DNA from: Aquimarina sp. AU58 | GTDB lineage: Bacteria > Bacteroidota > Bacteroidia > Flavobacteriales > Flavobacteriaceae | Direction of reading: 5' to 3' | Assembly (NCBI RefSeq): GCF_900312745.1 | Contig: NZ_OMPD01000009.1 | Coordinates: 558,001 to 622,000, forward strand | Length of the DNA stretch: 64,000 nucleotides | Part shown: positions 1 through 8,297 of the stretch, in pieces | Position numbering within the stretch: the first letter of the stretch is position 1 | How the letters are laid out: each line of letters opens with the position of its first letter | Notes under the pieces: model-generated | Told to the model about the DNA's origin: nothing | Database searches by the model: none | The model's input: only the letters and a program-made list of their open reading frames with translations | Translations under genes and position numbers: made by a program

Positions 1-130
1 TGCGCATAACATACCTCCAAACTGCTTGATTTATTGGTGTATATTCTTCATAATTTTGCGGTTTTATGAATTGTTTTAAATGCGCGGGGAGCCGGTCAAT
101 TAAGGGATTAGATGCAATATTTAGAGACAT
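1..130 (-). CDS. phhA: Phenylalanine 4-monooxygenase-like protein, N-terminal fragment
   Basis: The minus strand reads from an ATG at 130 to the window edge without a stop, giving about 43 residues. The peptide contains DRLPAHLKQFIKPQNYEEYT followed by an INQAVWRYVMR stretch. I recognise this as the N-terminus of bacterial phenylalanine (aromatic amino acid) hydroxylases of Bacteroidetes, which convert phenylalanine to tyrosine with iron and pterin. The catalytic domain lies outside the window, so no active-site residue can be checked. It is divergent from the protease at 242. Its place near the phenylacetate genes fits a role in phenylalanine turnover, but that link is inference. Confidence 0.75.
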   Translation of the reverse strand, partial: MSLNIASNPLIDRLPAHLKQFIKPQNYEEYTPINQAVWRYVMR

Positions 131-241
131 ATATAGAAATTAATTTTTGATCAAGACAATTTAATTGGAAAATTAATAGTTTTATTTTGATATTGAAGTA
201 TTCTTAAATAGTTAAATTTGTTTTATCAATTAAAAAAATAG

Positions 242-1921
242 ATGGTTGTGAGAATTAAGCTGATAGTATTAGGATTATTATTATTTACATTAGGTATAAA
301 TGCCCAGGTTACATATAGTGAACCAGTAAGTTGGGGTATGCAAGAGAAAAAAAGCATAGTTCCGATGCTTATGAAAAGTTTTGATTTGGCTAAAATCAAA
401 GCTGAAGATGCTAAGAATGATTCGGATAAATCAAGACCATGGAGATTTGGTTATGAACTTAAAGTGAATTTAGGTCTTAAAAATTCTGGAGTATGGGACG
501 AATTACCGAATGGAGATAGAATATGGCGTGTTAATATTATATCTAAAGGTGCCAAGACATTAAATTTCATTTTTGATACCTATAAAATACCTAGAGGAGC
601 TACTGTGCATCTGTATAATAGTGATAAATCTGACCTTTTAGGTGCGTATACAAATATTTTTAACAGACCAGACCAGATGCTAGGTACCTGGATGGTAGAA
701 GGAGATAATGTATGGATAGAATATTTTGAACCTGCTTCTGTTACTGGTAAAGGGCAATTAAATATTGCTAAAGTAATTCATGGATATCGCTCGATTACAA
801 ATACTCAAATTCAAAGCAAAAATTTTGGTGACTCTGGAGATTGTAATCAAGATGTAGAGTGTTCTGTTGGAGAAGATTTTGATGAATTAAAAGATAGATT
901 AAAGCACGCTGTTGCTTTTGTAATTATGGATGGTTTTGTTTGTACAGGAACACTGATTAATAATACAAAAAATGATAAAGCACCATATTTTTTGACAGCT
1001 AATCATTGTAATGCTGGTAGTGAATCTACATGGGCATTTCGTTTCAATTGGATTAGCCCTAATCCTTCTTGTGCAACAACAACGAGTAGTACAGATGCTA
1101 CGATAAATCAAACAACGAGTGGTGCTACACGATTAGCTGCTAATGTAGAATCTGATTTCAAACTGTTGAATTTAGATGGAGGTTTAGATGAATCCTGGGA
1201 ATTAGAATGGGCTGGTTGGGATAGAAGAGATATAGCAGCAAATTTTGCAATAGGGATTCACCATCCTAGCGGAGATATAATGAAGGTATGTAGAGAAAAC
1301 ACAGCACTAACACAAATAAAAACTGGCATAGGAGGTTTAACAGATCCTGTTGATTCCTGGCAGGTAACAGATTGGGATCTTGGAGTTACAGAAGGTGGAT
1401 CTTCTGGTTCTGCTCTTTTTGATCCAAATGGTAGAATAGTAGGGCAGCTTGCAGGAGGAGGAGCAGCCTGTTCGGGGACAAATGATAATGGTCTTTCAGA
1501 TTTTTATGGTAGGTTTAATGTTTCATGGAGTTTTGGTAACTCAGATTCTAACAGACTCTCTAATTGGTTAGATCCCGATAATACAGGAAGAGAAACATTA
1601 AATATGCTTTCTCAGGAAAACAATGGAAACCCACCGCCACCGCCACCGCCAATTGATCCAGAACCTGAAGAAGAAAAGGTGTTAGCGGTTTCTTTTAACG
1701 CATCAGAAGCTATTGTTAATATTACTAATACAGTAGAGGGTAAATTAGAATATTATCTTTATAATATTTCAGGAATGGTTGTAGGTTCTGGGAAATTGTC
1801 TGAGGAAAAAGGACAAATTGATATGTCAGATAAATCAACAGGAATGTATTTTATTTATGTTAAAAACACATCTGATGGCACTTCTTTTACTAAAAAAGTA
1901 ATTGTAAGTAAGCAATTCTAA
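242..1921 (+). CDS. Secreted lysyl-endopeptidase-like serine protease with T9SS tail
   Basis: 559 residues. A signal peptide ends near residue 21 (NAQ). Residues about 195-430 form a trypsin-fold (S1) domain of the Achromobacter lysyl endopeptidase type: GTLINN, the catalytic His in LTANHC, a candidate Asp in SDFKLLNL, and the catalytic Ser in GGSSGSALFD. Several cysteines suggest disulfides. A short Pro-rich linker follows, then a C-terminal domain of about 80 residues typical of type IX secretion sorting (type A), ending in GMYFIYVKN and KKVIVSKQF. The protein is therefore probably exported through the outer membrane and processed. Residues 30-190 are a poorly conserved pro-region, as is usual in these enzymes. 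Substrate specificity for Lys is inferred from family likeness only. Confidence 0.85.
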   Translation: MVVRIKLIVLGLLLFTLGINAQVTYSEPVSWGMQEKKSIVPMLMKSFDLAKIKAEDAKNDSDKSRPWRFGYELKVNLGLKNSGVWDELPNGDRIWRVNIISKGAKTLNFIFDTYKIPRGATVHLYNSDKSDLLGAYTNIFNRPDQMLGTWMVEGDNVWIEYFEPASVTGKGQLNIAKVIHGYRSITNTQIQSKNFGDSGDCNQDVECSVGEDFDELKDRLKHAVAFVIMDGFVCTGTLINNTKNDKAPYFLTANHCNAGSESTWAFRFNWISPNPSCATTTSSTDATINQTTSGATRLAANVESDFKLLNLDGGLDESWELEWAGWDRRDIAANFAIGIHHPSGDIMKVCRENTALTQIKTGIGGLTDPVDSWQVTDWDLGVTEGGSSGSALFDPNGRIVGQLAGGGAACSGTNDNGLSDFYGRFNVSWSFGNSDSNRLSNWLDPDNTGRETLNMLSQENNGNPPPPPPPIDPEPEEEKVLAVSFNASEAIVNITNTVEGKLEYYLYNISGMVVGSGKLSEEKGQIDMSDKSTGMYFIYVKNTSDGTSFTKKVIVSKQF

Positions 1922-1939
1922 ATATAGGATAATAATATT

Positions 1940-1983
1940 TAAAGAGTTATTCTTTGGATTTTACACCAGAGAATAACTCTTTA
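1940..1983. terminator. Bidirectional terminator-like hairpin between convergent genes
   Basis: Perfect 14-bp inverted repeat: 1940-1953 pairs with 1970-1983, with a 16-nt loop. It sits just after the protease stop and overlaps the stop and last codons of the minus-strand gene ending at 1947. There is no long T-run on either side, so efficiency is uncertain. Confidence 0.5.
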
Positions 1984-2384
1984 TCGTTACCGTCTTTTAG
2001 AATTAGAGAATCTTCTTTCAGGATTCTGGTTTTAACTTCAACAAGAGTTTTGAAAAATTCTTTTTCTATTGCTGCATTTTTTTCGCAATATATTTTTGTT
2101 GCAATGGGGAAGCTAAAAGAAATAGTTCCGTTTTCTTCAGTATACTTAGACGAAAACGTATTACAGCCAGAGTGGCCATAGGCAGAGCTTTGTTCTTCAT
2201 CAAAAGTGATGTGTAATTTTCTCTCAGAAACATCTTTCCCGTTAAGAAGAGTGATGAAAAAAGTTATTTTTTTAGTAACCTGATTTTCTTTGTCCTGACT
2301 TTTGACTGCTGCATTATTTTTGTTTGCACAACTATTTGTATTTGAAAATGCCACGAAAAACAAAATGATTAGTAAAGATTTCAT
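1947..2384 (-). CDS. META-domain (HslJ-like) lipoprotein
   Basis: 145 residues. The N-terminus is a signal peptide with a lipobox-like SNTNSC near residue 19, so a lipoprotein is likely. Residues about 40-140 match the META/HslJ domain pattern: GKDVSERKLHITFDEEQ, then SGCNTFSSKYTEENGTISF, then a conserved Cys in ATKIYCEKN and a Phe-rich helix (EFFKTL). Such proteins sit in the envelope and are linked to stress or antibiotic tolerance in other bacteria, but no reaction is known. It is convergent with the protease gene and divergent from the TetR regulator. Confidence 0.75.
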   Translation of the reverse strand: MKSLLIILFFVAFSNTNSCANKNNAAVKSQDKENQVTKKITFFITLLNGKDVSERKLHITFDEEQSSAYGHSGCNTFSSKYTEENGTISFSFPIATKIYCEKNAAIEKEFFKTLVEVKTRILKEDSLILKDGNDKELFSGVKSKE

Positions 2385-2634
2385 AAGTCTAGTTTCTTTT
2401 TATGGTTAATATAATATTATTTATAACATAAATTCATCATAATCATTGTTTTTGGTCGCAAAAATATGGGTTATATGAGATTAAAATTTATTTTTGAGTG
2501 GAAAACAAAATACCTACCATGAAATGAGTATAGTTAAGGTTTTTAATACCGGCTTCACTTTATTAGTTGAGCCTGTTGAAAAATGATTACTATGTGAATT
2601 TTATCTGACCAATAAAAATGATAAATCAAAACAG

Positions 2635-3204
2635 ATGAGACCCGAAAGCAGAAAACAAGAAATTATAAATGCAGCAGCTATTCTTTTTAAAGAAAAAGGG
2701 TATAGTGCAGTAACTATGAGAGATTTGGCAAAAGCTATGGGGATTAAAGCAGCAAGCTTATATAATCATATTCAGTCAAAACAAGAAATATTATCTACTA
2801 TCATAATTGGACTTGCAGAGGAATTTACCGTTGGGATGAATAAAATTGTGAGTTCTGATGAAAATACGATCCAAAAACTGGAAAACATTATAGACTTACA
2901 TATAGATGTGACATTGCGAAATGCAGATGGTCTGGCTTCACTTAATAACGATTGGATGCATCTGGAAGAGAATAATTTGCAATATTTTGAGAAAATGCGC
3001 CAAGAATATGAAGATAGTTTTAGAGATATAGTAAAGAAAGGATTAGAAAAAGGAGAGATTAAACCCTATAATGTAGAAATTATGGTGTTTTCTACACTCT
3101 CTACCTTAAGAACATTGTATTTATGGTACCCCGAACAAAAAGAGATTGATTCTGATATCTTGAAACGAGATATGATATCAGTATTGTTAAAAGGGGTAGC
3201 ATGA
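2635..3204 (+). CDS. TetR/AcrR-family regulator, probable repressor of the paa operon
   Basis: 189 residues. An N-terminal TetR DNA-binding domain is clear: RKQEIINAAAILFKEKGY, the helix-turn-helix TMRDLAKAMGIKAASLYNHI, and the SKQEIL helix that follows. The rest is an all-helical ligand domain of the size seen in TetR regulators of acyl-CoA pathways. It lies about 100 bp upstream of paaE on the same strand, with a 20-bp palindrome overlapping the promoter in between. By analogy with TetR-type PaaR, the ligand may be phenylacetyl-CoA, but the sequence does not prove it. The ATG at 2618 is in another frame, so 2635 is the supported start. Confidence 0.8.
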   Translation: MRPESRKQEIINAAAILFKEKGYSAVTMRDLAKAMGIKAASLYNHIQSKQEILSTIIIGLAEEFTVGMNKIVSSDENTIQKLENIIDLHIDVTLRNADGLASLNNDWMHLEENNLQYFEKMRQEYEDSFRDIVKKGLEKGEIKPYNVEIMVFSTLSTLRTLYLWYPEQKEIDSDILKRDMISVLLKGVA

Positions 3205-3243
3205 TCAGTATTTTGAGGTAGTCATAAAATTAACAGATAATTA

Positions 3244-3275
3244 TTTGTGTATCAAACTAACAATTGTTAGTTTTG
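3244..3275 (+). promoter_or_regulatory. Predicted flavobacterial promoter of the paa operon
   Basis: A TTTG at 3244-3247 (minus-33 type) is followed after 20 bases by TAGTTTTG at 3268-3275, which fits the Bacteroidetes minus-7 consensus TAnnTTTG. Transcription would begin about 3282, leaving a 25-base leader before paaE. Confidence 0.6.
3254..3273. promoter_or_regulatory. 20-bp perfect palindrome, probable TetR operator
   Basis: AAACTAACAATTGTTAGTTT is a perfect inverted repeat. Its right arm covers most of the minus-7 element, so a bound dimer would block RNA polymerase. A second, 14-bp palindrome (TAACTATATAGTTA) follows at 3284-3297 around the expected start site. The TetR gene just upstream is the obvious candidate binder. 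Confidence 0.6.
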
Positions 3276-3306
3276 TTTAGCTATAACTATATAGTTAAAT
3301 TAAGAT

Positions 3307-4380
3307 ATGACTGATTTTTATTCTATTCGCGTTTCTGAATTAACTAAAGAAACTAAGGATTGTACATCTATCACTTTTGATGTACCAGAAGAGCTTAGAA
3401 GTACATTTTTGTTTAAGCAAGGCCAGCATCTTACTCTAAAAACATCTATTAATGATGAAGAGGTAAGGCGCTCTTATTCTTTGTGTTCGAGTCCTGTTGA
3501 AAATAAATGGCAGGTGGCAGTTAAACGAATTGATCAGGGATTGTTCTCTAACTTCGCAAATGATGTGCTTAAAGAAGGAGATGTTCTGGAAGTAATGCCT
3601 CCTATGGGAAACTTTTTTGTTGAAGTGGCTCCTTCAAAAGCCAAAAATTATATTGTTTTTGCAGCAGGAAGTGGTATTACACCCATATTATCCATACTAA
3701 AAACTCATCTTGCATCTGAGCCAGAAAGTACTTTCAAGCTCTTTTACTTGAATCGGAATGCGAAATCCATTATCTTTAAAGAAGAGATAGAAGCGCTTAG
3801 AAACAAGTATTTTGGAAGAGTAGAGATATTTTACTTTTTAACAAAAGAACATCGGGATATACCATTACTTAATGGAAGATTTACAGAAGAAAAGATACAG
3901 GAACTTACTGATAAAATAATTGACGTATCCAGTGTAGATGAATGCTTTGTCTGCGGTCCTGAAGAAATGATCTTTTTGATTAGAGATGGATTGGTGAATG
4001 CAGGATTGCCAAAAGACAAAATTCATTACGAACTTTTCTTTTCAGGTGTTTCTGAAGAAGATAAGAAAAAAGCAGCAGAAGTAGTTGATCATAAATTTGA
4101 TGGAACTGAGGTTACTATTATTGATGGCGGAAAAGAGTTTCACTTTGCCATGGATGATGATCACGATAATATATTAGATGGAGCGTTGGCTTCTGGTGCA
4201 GATCTGCCCTTTGCTTGTAAAGGCGGAGTGTGCAGTACTTGTAAATGTAAAGTTGTTGAAGGAGCAGTAGAAATGAAGGTGAACTATGCGCTAGAAGAAG
4301 ATGAGGTTGCAAAAGGTCTTGTCTTATCTTGCCAGGCTGTTCCTACTACAGAAAAAGTAGTAGTTGATTTTGATGTATAA
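3307..4380 (+). CDS. paaE: Phenylacetyl-CoA 1,2-epoxidase, reductase subunit PaaE
   Basis: 357 residues, the usual length. It passes electrons from NAD(P)H to the di-iron subunit PaaA. Order of domains: FAD-binding barrel (RRSYSLCSSP from R54), NAD-binding domain (GSGITP from G121, CFVCGPEEM), and a C-terminal plant-type [2Fe-2S] ferredoxin with ligands C304, C309, C312 and C342. It is the first gene of the operon, with paaA 12 bases later. In E. coli paaE is last in the ABCDE block; here it leads. Start ATG follows the predicted promoter by about 30 bases. Confidence 0.93.
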   Translation: MTDFYSIRVSELTKETKDCTSITFDVPEELRSTFLFKQGQHLTLKTSINDEEVRRSYSLCSSPVENKWQVAVKRIDQGLFSNFANDVLKEGDVLEVMPPMGNFFVEVAPSKAKNYIVFAAGSGITPILSILKTHLASEPESTFKLFYLNRNAKSIIFKEEIEALRNKYFGRVEIFYFLTKEHRDIPLLNGRFTEEKIQELTDKIIDVSSVDECFVCGPEEMIFLIRDGLVNAGLPKDKIHYELFFSGVSEEDKKKAAEVVDHKFDGTEVTIIDGGKEFHFAMDDDHDNILDGALASGADLPFACKGGVCSTCKCKVVEGAVEMKVNYALEEDEVAKGLVLSCQAVPTTEKVVVDFDV

Positions 4381-4392
4381 AACTCTAGGATT

Positions 4393-5373
4393 ATGAGCGA
4401 AAAAGAAATAAAAAACCATGGGACTGGGCAGAGTCTAAGTCTAGAAGAAATCTTTGAGCAGAGAATTGCCAGAGATGAAAAGATCGAACCTAAAGATTGG
4501 ATGCCGGAAAAATACCGGAAAACTCATATTCGGCAAATTTCTCAGCACGCACATTCCGAAATTATTGGAATGTTGCCAGAAGGAAACTGGATTACTCGTG
4601 CACCTTCCTTAAGACGTAAAGTAGCTTTAATAGCTAAAGTTCAGGATGAGGCAGGACATGGATTATACTTATATAGTGCATGTGAGACTTTAGGAATTTC
4701 TAGAGAAGAACTATACGAGCAATTGCATACAGGTAAAGCAAAATACTCTAGTATATTCAATTACCCTACAATCACCTGGGCAGATATGGGAGCAATTGGT
4801 TGGTTGGTAGATGGTGCGGCAATTATTAATCAAGTGCCTCTATGCAGTACTTCCTATGGGCCATATGCAAGAGCGATGATTAGAGTATGTAAAGAAGAGA
4901 GTTTTCATCAGCGTCAAGGATATGAAATAATGATTACGTTGGCGAATGGTACCCCAGAGCAAAAAGAAATGGCGCAAGATGCATTGAATAGATGGTGGTG
5001 GCCATCGTTGATGATGCTGGGACCTACAGATGCAGAATCTGTACATACTGCTCAATCAATGAAGTGGAAATTAAAAAGAAAAACTAATGACGAATTACGT
5101 CAGCAATTTATTGATCAAACAGTTCCGCAAGCAGAATTAATTGGACTTACTATTCCGGATCCAGATTTAAAATGGAATGAAGAAAAAGGGAGTTACGATT
5201 TTGGAGAAATAGATTGGGACGAATTCTGGCAAGTAGTAAAAGGTCATGGCCCTTGTAACAAAGAGCGTATGACAGCTAGAGTTAATGCTTGGGAAAAAGG
5301 AGAATGGGTAAGGGATGCAGCGATGGCATATGCCAAAAAACAAGAAGATAAAAAGCTTAAAAAAGCAATATAA
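4393..5373 (+). CDS. paaA: Phenylacetyl-CoA 1,2-epoxidase, catalytic subunit PaaA
   Basis: 326 residues, ferritin-like di-iron oxygenase subunit that epoxidises the aromatic ring of phenylacetyl-CoA. Two iron-binding helices are visible: [10 protein letters not shown] (E86, H89) and [12 protein letters not shown] (E168 or E169, H172). The N-terminal stretch [20 protein letters not shown] and the WWWPSLMM motif are characteristic of PaaA. It forms a complex with PaaC, PaaB and PaaE encoded around it. A perfect 18-bp palindrome (5375-5392) follows the stop codon before paaB. Confidence 0.95.
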   Translation: MSEKEIKNHGTGQSLSLEEIFEQRIARDEKIEPKDWMPEKYRKTHIRQISQHAHSEIIGMLPEGNWITRAPSLRRKVALIAKVQDEAGHGLYLYSACETLGISREELYEQLHTGKAKYSSIFNYPTITWADMGAIGWLVDGAAIINQVPLCSTSYGPYARAMIRVCKEESFHQRQGYEIMITLANGTPEQKEMAQDALNRWWWPSLMMLGPTDAESVHTAQSMKWKLKRKTNDELRQQFIDQTVPQAELIGLTIPDPDLKWNEEKGSYDFGEIDWDEFWQVVKGHGPCNKERMTARVNAWEKGEWVRDAAMAYAKKQEDKKLKKAI

Positions 5374-5374
5374 T

Positions 5375-5392
5375 AATTCTGAATTCAGAATT
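5375..5392. repeat. 18-bp palindrome in the paaA-paaB gap
   Basis: AATTCTGAATTCAGAATT is perfectly self-complementary and lies directly after the paaA stop. It is one of a series of hairpins found in the gaps of this operon. Confidence 0.5.
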
Positions 5393-5406
5393 TAAAATTC
5401 ATAATT

Positions 5407-5691
5407 ATGAAAAATAACTGGCCACTTTGGGAAGTGTTTGTAAGAAGTAAAAATGGTTTAGAACATCGTCATTTTGGTAGTATTCATGCTGCCGATGCAG
5501 AAATGGCTTTGGAAAATGCCAGAGATGTATATACACGAAGAAATGAAGGAGTAAGTATATGGGTAGTAGAATCTAAACATATCACAGCATCAAACCCCGA
5601 AAATAATGGAGAATTATTTGAGCCCGCTCAGGATAAAGTGTATAGACATCCTACGTTTTATACATTACCAGATGAAGTAAAGCATATGTAA
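5407..5691 (+). CDS. paaB: Phenylacetyl-CoA 1,2-epoxidase subunit PaaB
   Basis: 94 residues, the normal size for PaaB. It begins NNWPLWEVFVRSKNGLEHRH and contains the conserved HAADAEMALENARDVYTRR and SIWVV stretches. PaaB is a small structural subunit thought to bridge the reductase and the AC core; it has no catalytic residues of its own. It lies between paaA and paaC, as expected. The gap to paaC (about 100 bp) has short inverted repeats around 5694-5740. Confidence 0.94.
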   Translation: MKNNWPLWEVFVRSKNGLEHRHFGSIHAADAEMALENARDVYTRRNEGVSIWVVESKHITASNPENNGELFEPAQDKVYRHPTFYTLPDEVKHM

Positions 5692-5792
5692 TTTTTACAA
5701 TGGTAAAAATTACAATTCCCGTGAATACGGAAAACGTACTATTTTGAAATTAAAGTTATTTAAATAAGATACCCATCATTACGGGCAGTGTT

Positions 5793-6548
5793 ATGAAAAA
5801 CGAAAATAAAATACAATATATCTACGGTATAGCAGATAATGCTTTGATCCTTGGTCAGCGATTATCAGAATTATGTGGCCACGGACCAAACCTGGAAACA
5901 GATATTGCAATGACCAATATGGCATTGGATTTATTAGGCCAGACGCGAAGTTATTACCAATATGTGGCTCAGCTTTCTGGAGATGGGAAAACTGAAGATG
6001 ATATTGCTTTTTTGAGAATAGAAAGACAGTACAAAAATGTACTTCTTGTCGAACAACCAAACAGACACTTTGGATATGTGATTACAAGACAGTTTTTCTA
6101 TGACGCTTTTCACTTACTATTGTTAGAAGAATTGCAAGATAGTAATGATGAAACAATAGCAGCAATTGCAAAGAAAGGAATTAAAGAGGTAAGCTATCAT
6201 CAAAGATTTTCTTCAGACTGGATGAAAAGATTAGGAGATGGTACAGAAGAAAGTCACCAAAAAGTTCAGGAAGCAGTTGATGATCTGTGGAAGTATACAG
6301 ACGAACTATTTCATATGACAGATGATGATAAGATGGCTGTAGAAAATGGAGTTGGTGTTAATACTGCTGCTTTACGAGAAAAATACGACCAAAGGATTAG
6401 AGACGTATTTGAAGAGGCTACGATCACCATACCAGAAACAAAATGGTTTCAGAAAGGTGGTAAACAAGGTATTCATAGTGAACATATGGGATACTTGCTT
6501 TCAGATTTGCAATATATGCAACGTACCTATCCTAATATGAAGTGGTAA
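5793..6548 (+). CDS. paaC: Phenylacetyl-CoA 1,2-epoxidase structural subunit PaaC
   Basis: 251 residues. A ferritin-like protein that pairs with PaaA but does not hold a working di-iron centre in studied homologues. Recognisable stretches are IADNALILGQRLSELCGHGP, DIAMTNMALDLLGQ, RIERQYKNVLLVEQPN and KEVSYHQRFSSDWMKRLGDG. The family's expected C-terminal HSEHMGYLLSDLQYMQRTYP is present. The gene follows paaB in the operon and is separated from paaD by a 93-bp gap that holds an imperfect hairpin. Confidence 0.95.
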   Translation: MKNENKIQYIYGIADNALILGQRLSELCGHGPNLETDIAMTNMALDLLGQTRSYYQYVAQLSGDGKTEDDIAFLRIERQYKNVLLVEQPNRHFGYVITRQFFYDAFHLLLLEELQDSNDETIAAIAKKGIKEVSYHQRFSSDWMKRLGDGTEESHQKVQEAVDDLWKYTDELFHMTDDDKMAVENGVGVNTAALREKYDQRIRDVFEEATITIPETKWFQKGGKQGIHSEHMGYLLSDLQYMQRTYPNMKW

Positions 6549-6574
6549 AATAATACAGAATACCGAATTTAGAA

Positions 6575-6630
6575 TATTGAATGATGAAGAGAAGTAAAAC
6601 TTCAGCTTTGGATATTAAATGTTCGATATT
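6575..6630. repeat. Imperfect hairpin in the paaC-paaD gap
   Basis: GAATATTGAATG in the left part is mirrored by CGATATTC on the right, with AAGTaaaACTT in the centre. The wording (GAATAT, CGATATT) matches the larger hairpin at 15157-15259. Confidence 0.45.
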
Positions 6631-6641
6631 CCATATTTATT

Positions 6642-7145
6642 ATGACAATAGAATTTGAGAAACATATAGATCCGGCGCTGATTCCAATTTTGGAAAAAGT
6701 TCATGATCCCGAAATTCCGGTATTGTCTATTATGGATATGGGAGTGGTTCGTTCTGCTCAAATGATAGAAACGATTGCTCAGGTTACAATAACTCCGACA
6801 TATAGTGGTTGCCCTGCAATGGATGTGATAGGAGATGATATTATTAATGCTTTTGCAAAAGAAAATATCGAAGCCAAAGTTTCCTTGGTCTTATCGCCGG
6901 CATGGACTACCGATTGGATTACACCAAAAGGTAGAGAAGCACTAGAAAAATACGGGATTGCAGCACCTTTACATGAAAAAGCAGATAAAGAAGCATTACT
7001 TGGGGGTAAAAAAATAGTAAAATGCACCCAATGTGGCTCAACAAATACAAAAATGGTAAGCCAGTTTGGTTCGACAGCGTGTAAAGCACTTTTTCAATGT
7101 AATGATTGTTTAGAACCTTTTGATTATTTCAAATGTCTCAAATAA
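6642..7145 (+). CDS. paaD: PaaD, iron-sulfur carrier-like assembly factor of the epoxidase
   Basis: 167 residues. The N-terminal half is a MIP18/DUF59 domain (LEKVHDPEIPVLSIMDMGVV, TPTYSGCPAMDVI). The C-terminal quarter is a zinc-ribbon-like segment with four cysteines (CTQCGS, then CNDC and a final FKC). PaaD is needed for the epoxidase in E. coli and is thought to help build or repair its metal or Fe-S centres. The last 13 bases overlap the start of the VOC gene, so the two are probably translated together. Confidence 0.92.
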   Translation: MTIEFEKHIDPALIPILEKVHDPEIPVLSIMDMGVVRSAQMIETIAQVTITPTYSGCPAMDVIGDDIINAFAKENIEAKVSLVLSPAWTTDWITPKGREALEKYGIAAPLHEKADKEALLGGKKIVKCTQCGSTNTKMVSQFGSTACKALFQCNDCLEPFDYFKCLK

Positions 7146-7513
7146 TGATGCTCGGATTAAGAACAACAATATATAAAGTTAGTGATCTGGATAAAGCCAG
7201 GAAATGGTATTCAGATGCATTTAATACCAAACCCTATTTCGACGAACCTTTTTATATAGGATTCAATATAGGAGGGTATGAACTTGGATTACTTCCAGAA
7301 GAGGCCCCTTCAGAAACAAAATCTGATAGCGTACTTTCGTATTGGGGTGTAGAAAAGATAGATACAACATACCAAAGATTACTCGATTTAGGAGCTACCG
7401 AACACGAAAAACCAACAAATGTAGGAGGAGAAATCGTGGTAGCAACAGTTAAATGCCCATGGAATAATATCATCGGAATAATTTATAACCCACAATTCAA
7501 AATAGAGAATTAA
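7133..7513 (+). CDS. VOC (glyoxalase/bleomycin-resistance fold) protein embedded in the paa operon
   Basis: 126 residues, one VOC fold: TTIYKVSDLDKARKWYSDAF at the N-terminus, then GGYELGLLPEE and a closing CPWNNIIGIIYNP. The family includes metal-dependent lyases, isomerases and dioxygenases as well as binding proteins. Metal ligands cannot be assigned safely here. It overlaps paaD by 13 bases and ends 2 bases before paaG, so it is a true operon member. It is not one of the classical E. coli paa genes; its role in the pathway is unknown. Confidence 0.75.
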   Translation: MSQIMMLGLRTTIYKVSDLDKARKWYSDAFNTKPYFDEPFYIGFNIGGYELGLLPEEAPSETKSDSVLSYWGVEKIDTTYQRLLDLGATEHEKPTNVGGEIVVATVKCPWNNIIGIIYNPQFKIEN

Positions 7514-7515
7514 AT

Positions 7516-8295
7516 ATGCCTTCAATCGAATTGCACATTGATAATGGAGTAGCGAGAATAACGCTAAACCGCCCAGATACTTTTAATAGTTTCAATAGAG
7601 AAATGGCCTTGTTATTACAAAAAACATTCGACGAGTGTAATGCTAATGATCAAGTAAGAGCCATTATGCTTATCGGAAACGGAAAAGCGTTTTGTGCAGG
7701 ACAGGACCTTAAAGAAGTAACTTCTCCCGAATTGAACCCTGGTTTCAGAAAAATATTAGAAGAACATTATAATCCAATAATCAGCCGTATTAGAACTATC
7801 GAAAAACCTATTGTGGCAGCTGTAAATGGGGTTGCTGCAGGAGCAGGAGCCAATATAGCTTTGGCGTGTGATATTGTTGTAGCTACTGAGGCGGCAAGCT
7901 TTATCCAGGCATTTAGTAAGATAGGGTTGGTTCCTGATAGTGCAGGAACCTTTTTTCTACCCAGATTAATTGGTTTTCAAAAAGCTTCTGCTTTAATGAT
8001 GTTAGGTGATAAAGTAAGCGCAAAAGAGGCAGAGCAATTAGGGATGATATATAAAGTGTTTGAAACAGAAGCCTTTGAAGAAGAGGTAACTAAACTGGTT
8101 TCAAAATTATCTCAAATGCCAACCAAAGCTTTAGGATTGACTAAAAGATTATTAAATCGGTCATTGATAAATACGCTCGATGAGCAATTAGCAATAGAAT
8201 CGGATCTACAGATAGAATCTGCAGAAAGCGAAGATTATGCAGAAGGTGTAAATGCATTTATTGAAAAAAGAAAACCAATATTTAAAGGTAAATAA
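7516..8295 (+). CDS. paaG: PaaG, ring-1,2-epoxyphenylacetyl-CoA isomerase (crotonase family)
   Basis: 259 residues. Crotonase-fold enzyme with the oxyanion-hole segments AFCAGQDLKEV and AAGAGANIALACDIV. The stretch KIGLVPDSAGTFFLPRLIG carries the acidic residue typical of PaaG isomerases, which turn the epoxide into oxepin-CoA. The start follows the VOC stop by 2 bases and the end is 2 bases before paaH. A second crotonase at 14404 probably covers the hydratase step, so the split of roles between them is inferred from order and motifs. Confidence 0.88.
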   Translation: MPSIELHIDNGVARITLNRPDTFNSFNREMALLLQKTFDECNANDQVRAIMLIGNGKAFCAGQDLKEVTSPELNPGFRKILEEHYNPIISRIRTIEKPIVAAVNGVAAGAGANIALACDIVVATEAASFIQAFSKIGLVPDSAGTFFLPRLIGFQKASALMMLGDKVSAKEAEQLGMIYKVFETEAFEEEVTKLVSKLSQMPTKALGLTKRLLNRSLINTLDEQLAIESDLQIESAESEDYAEGVNAFIEKRKPIFKGK

Positions 8296-8297
8296 GA

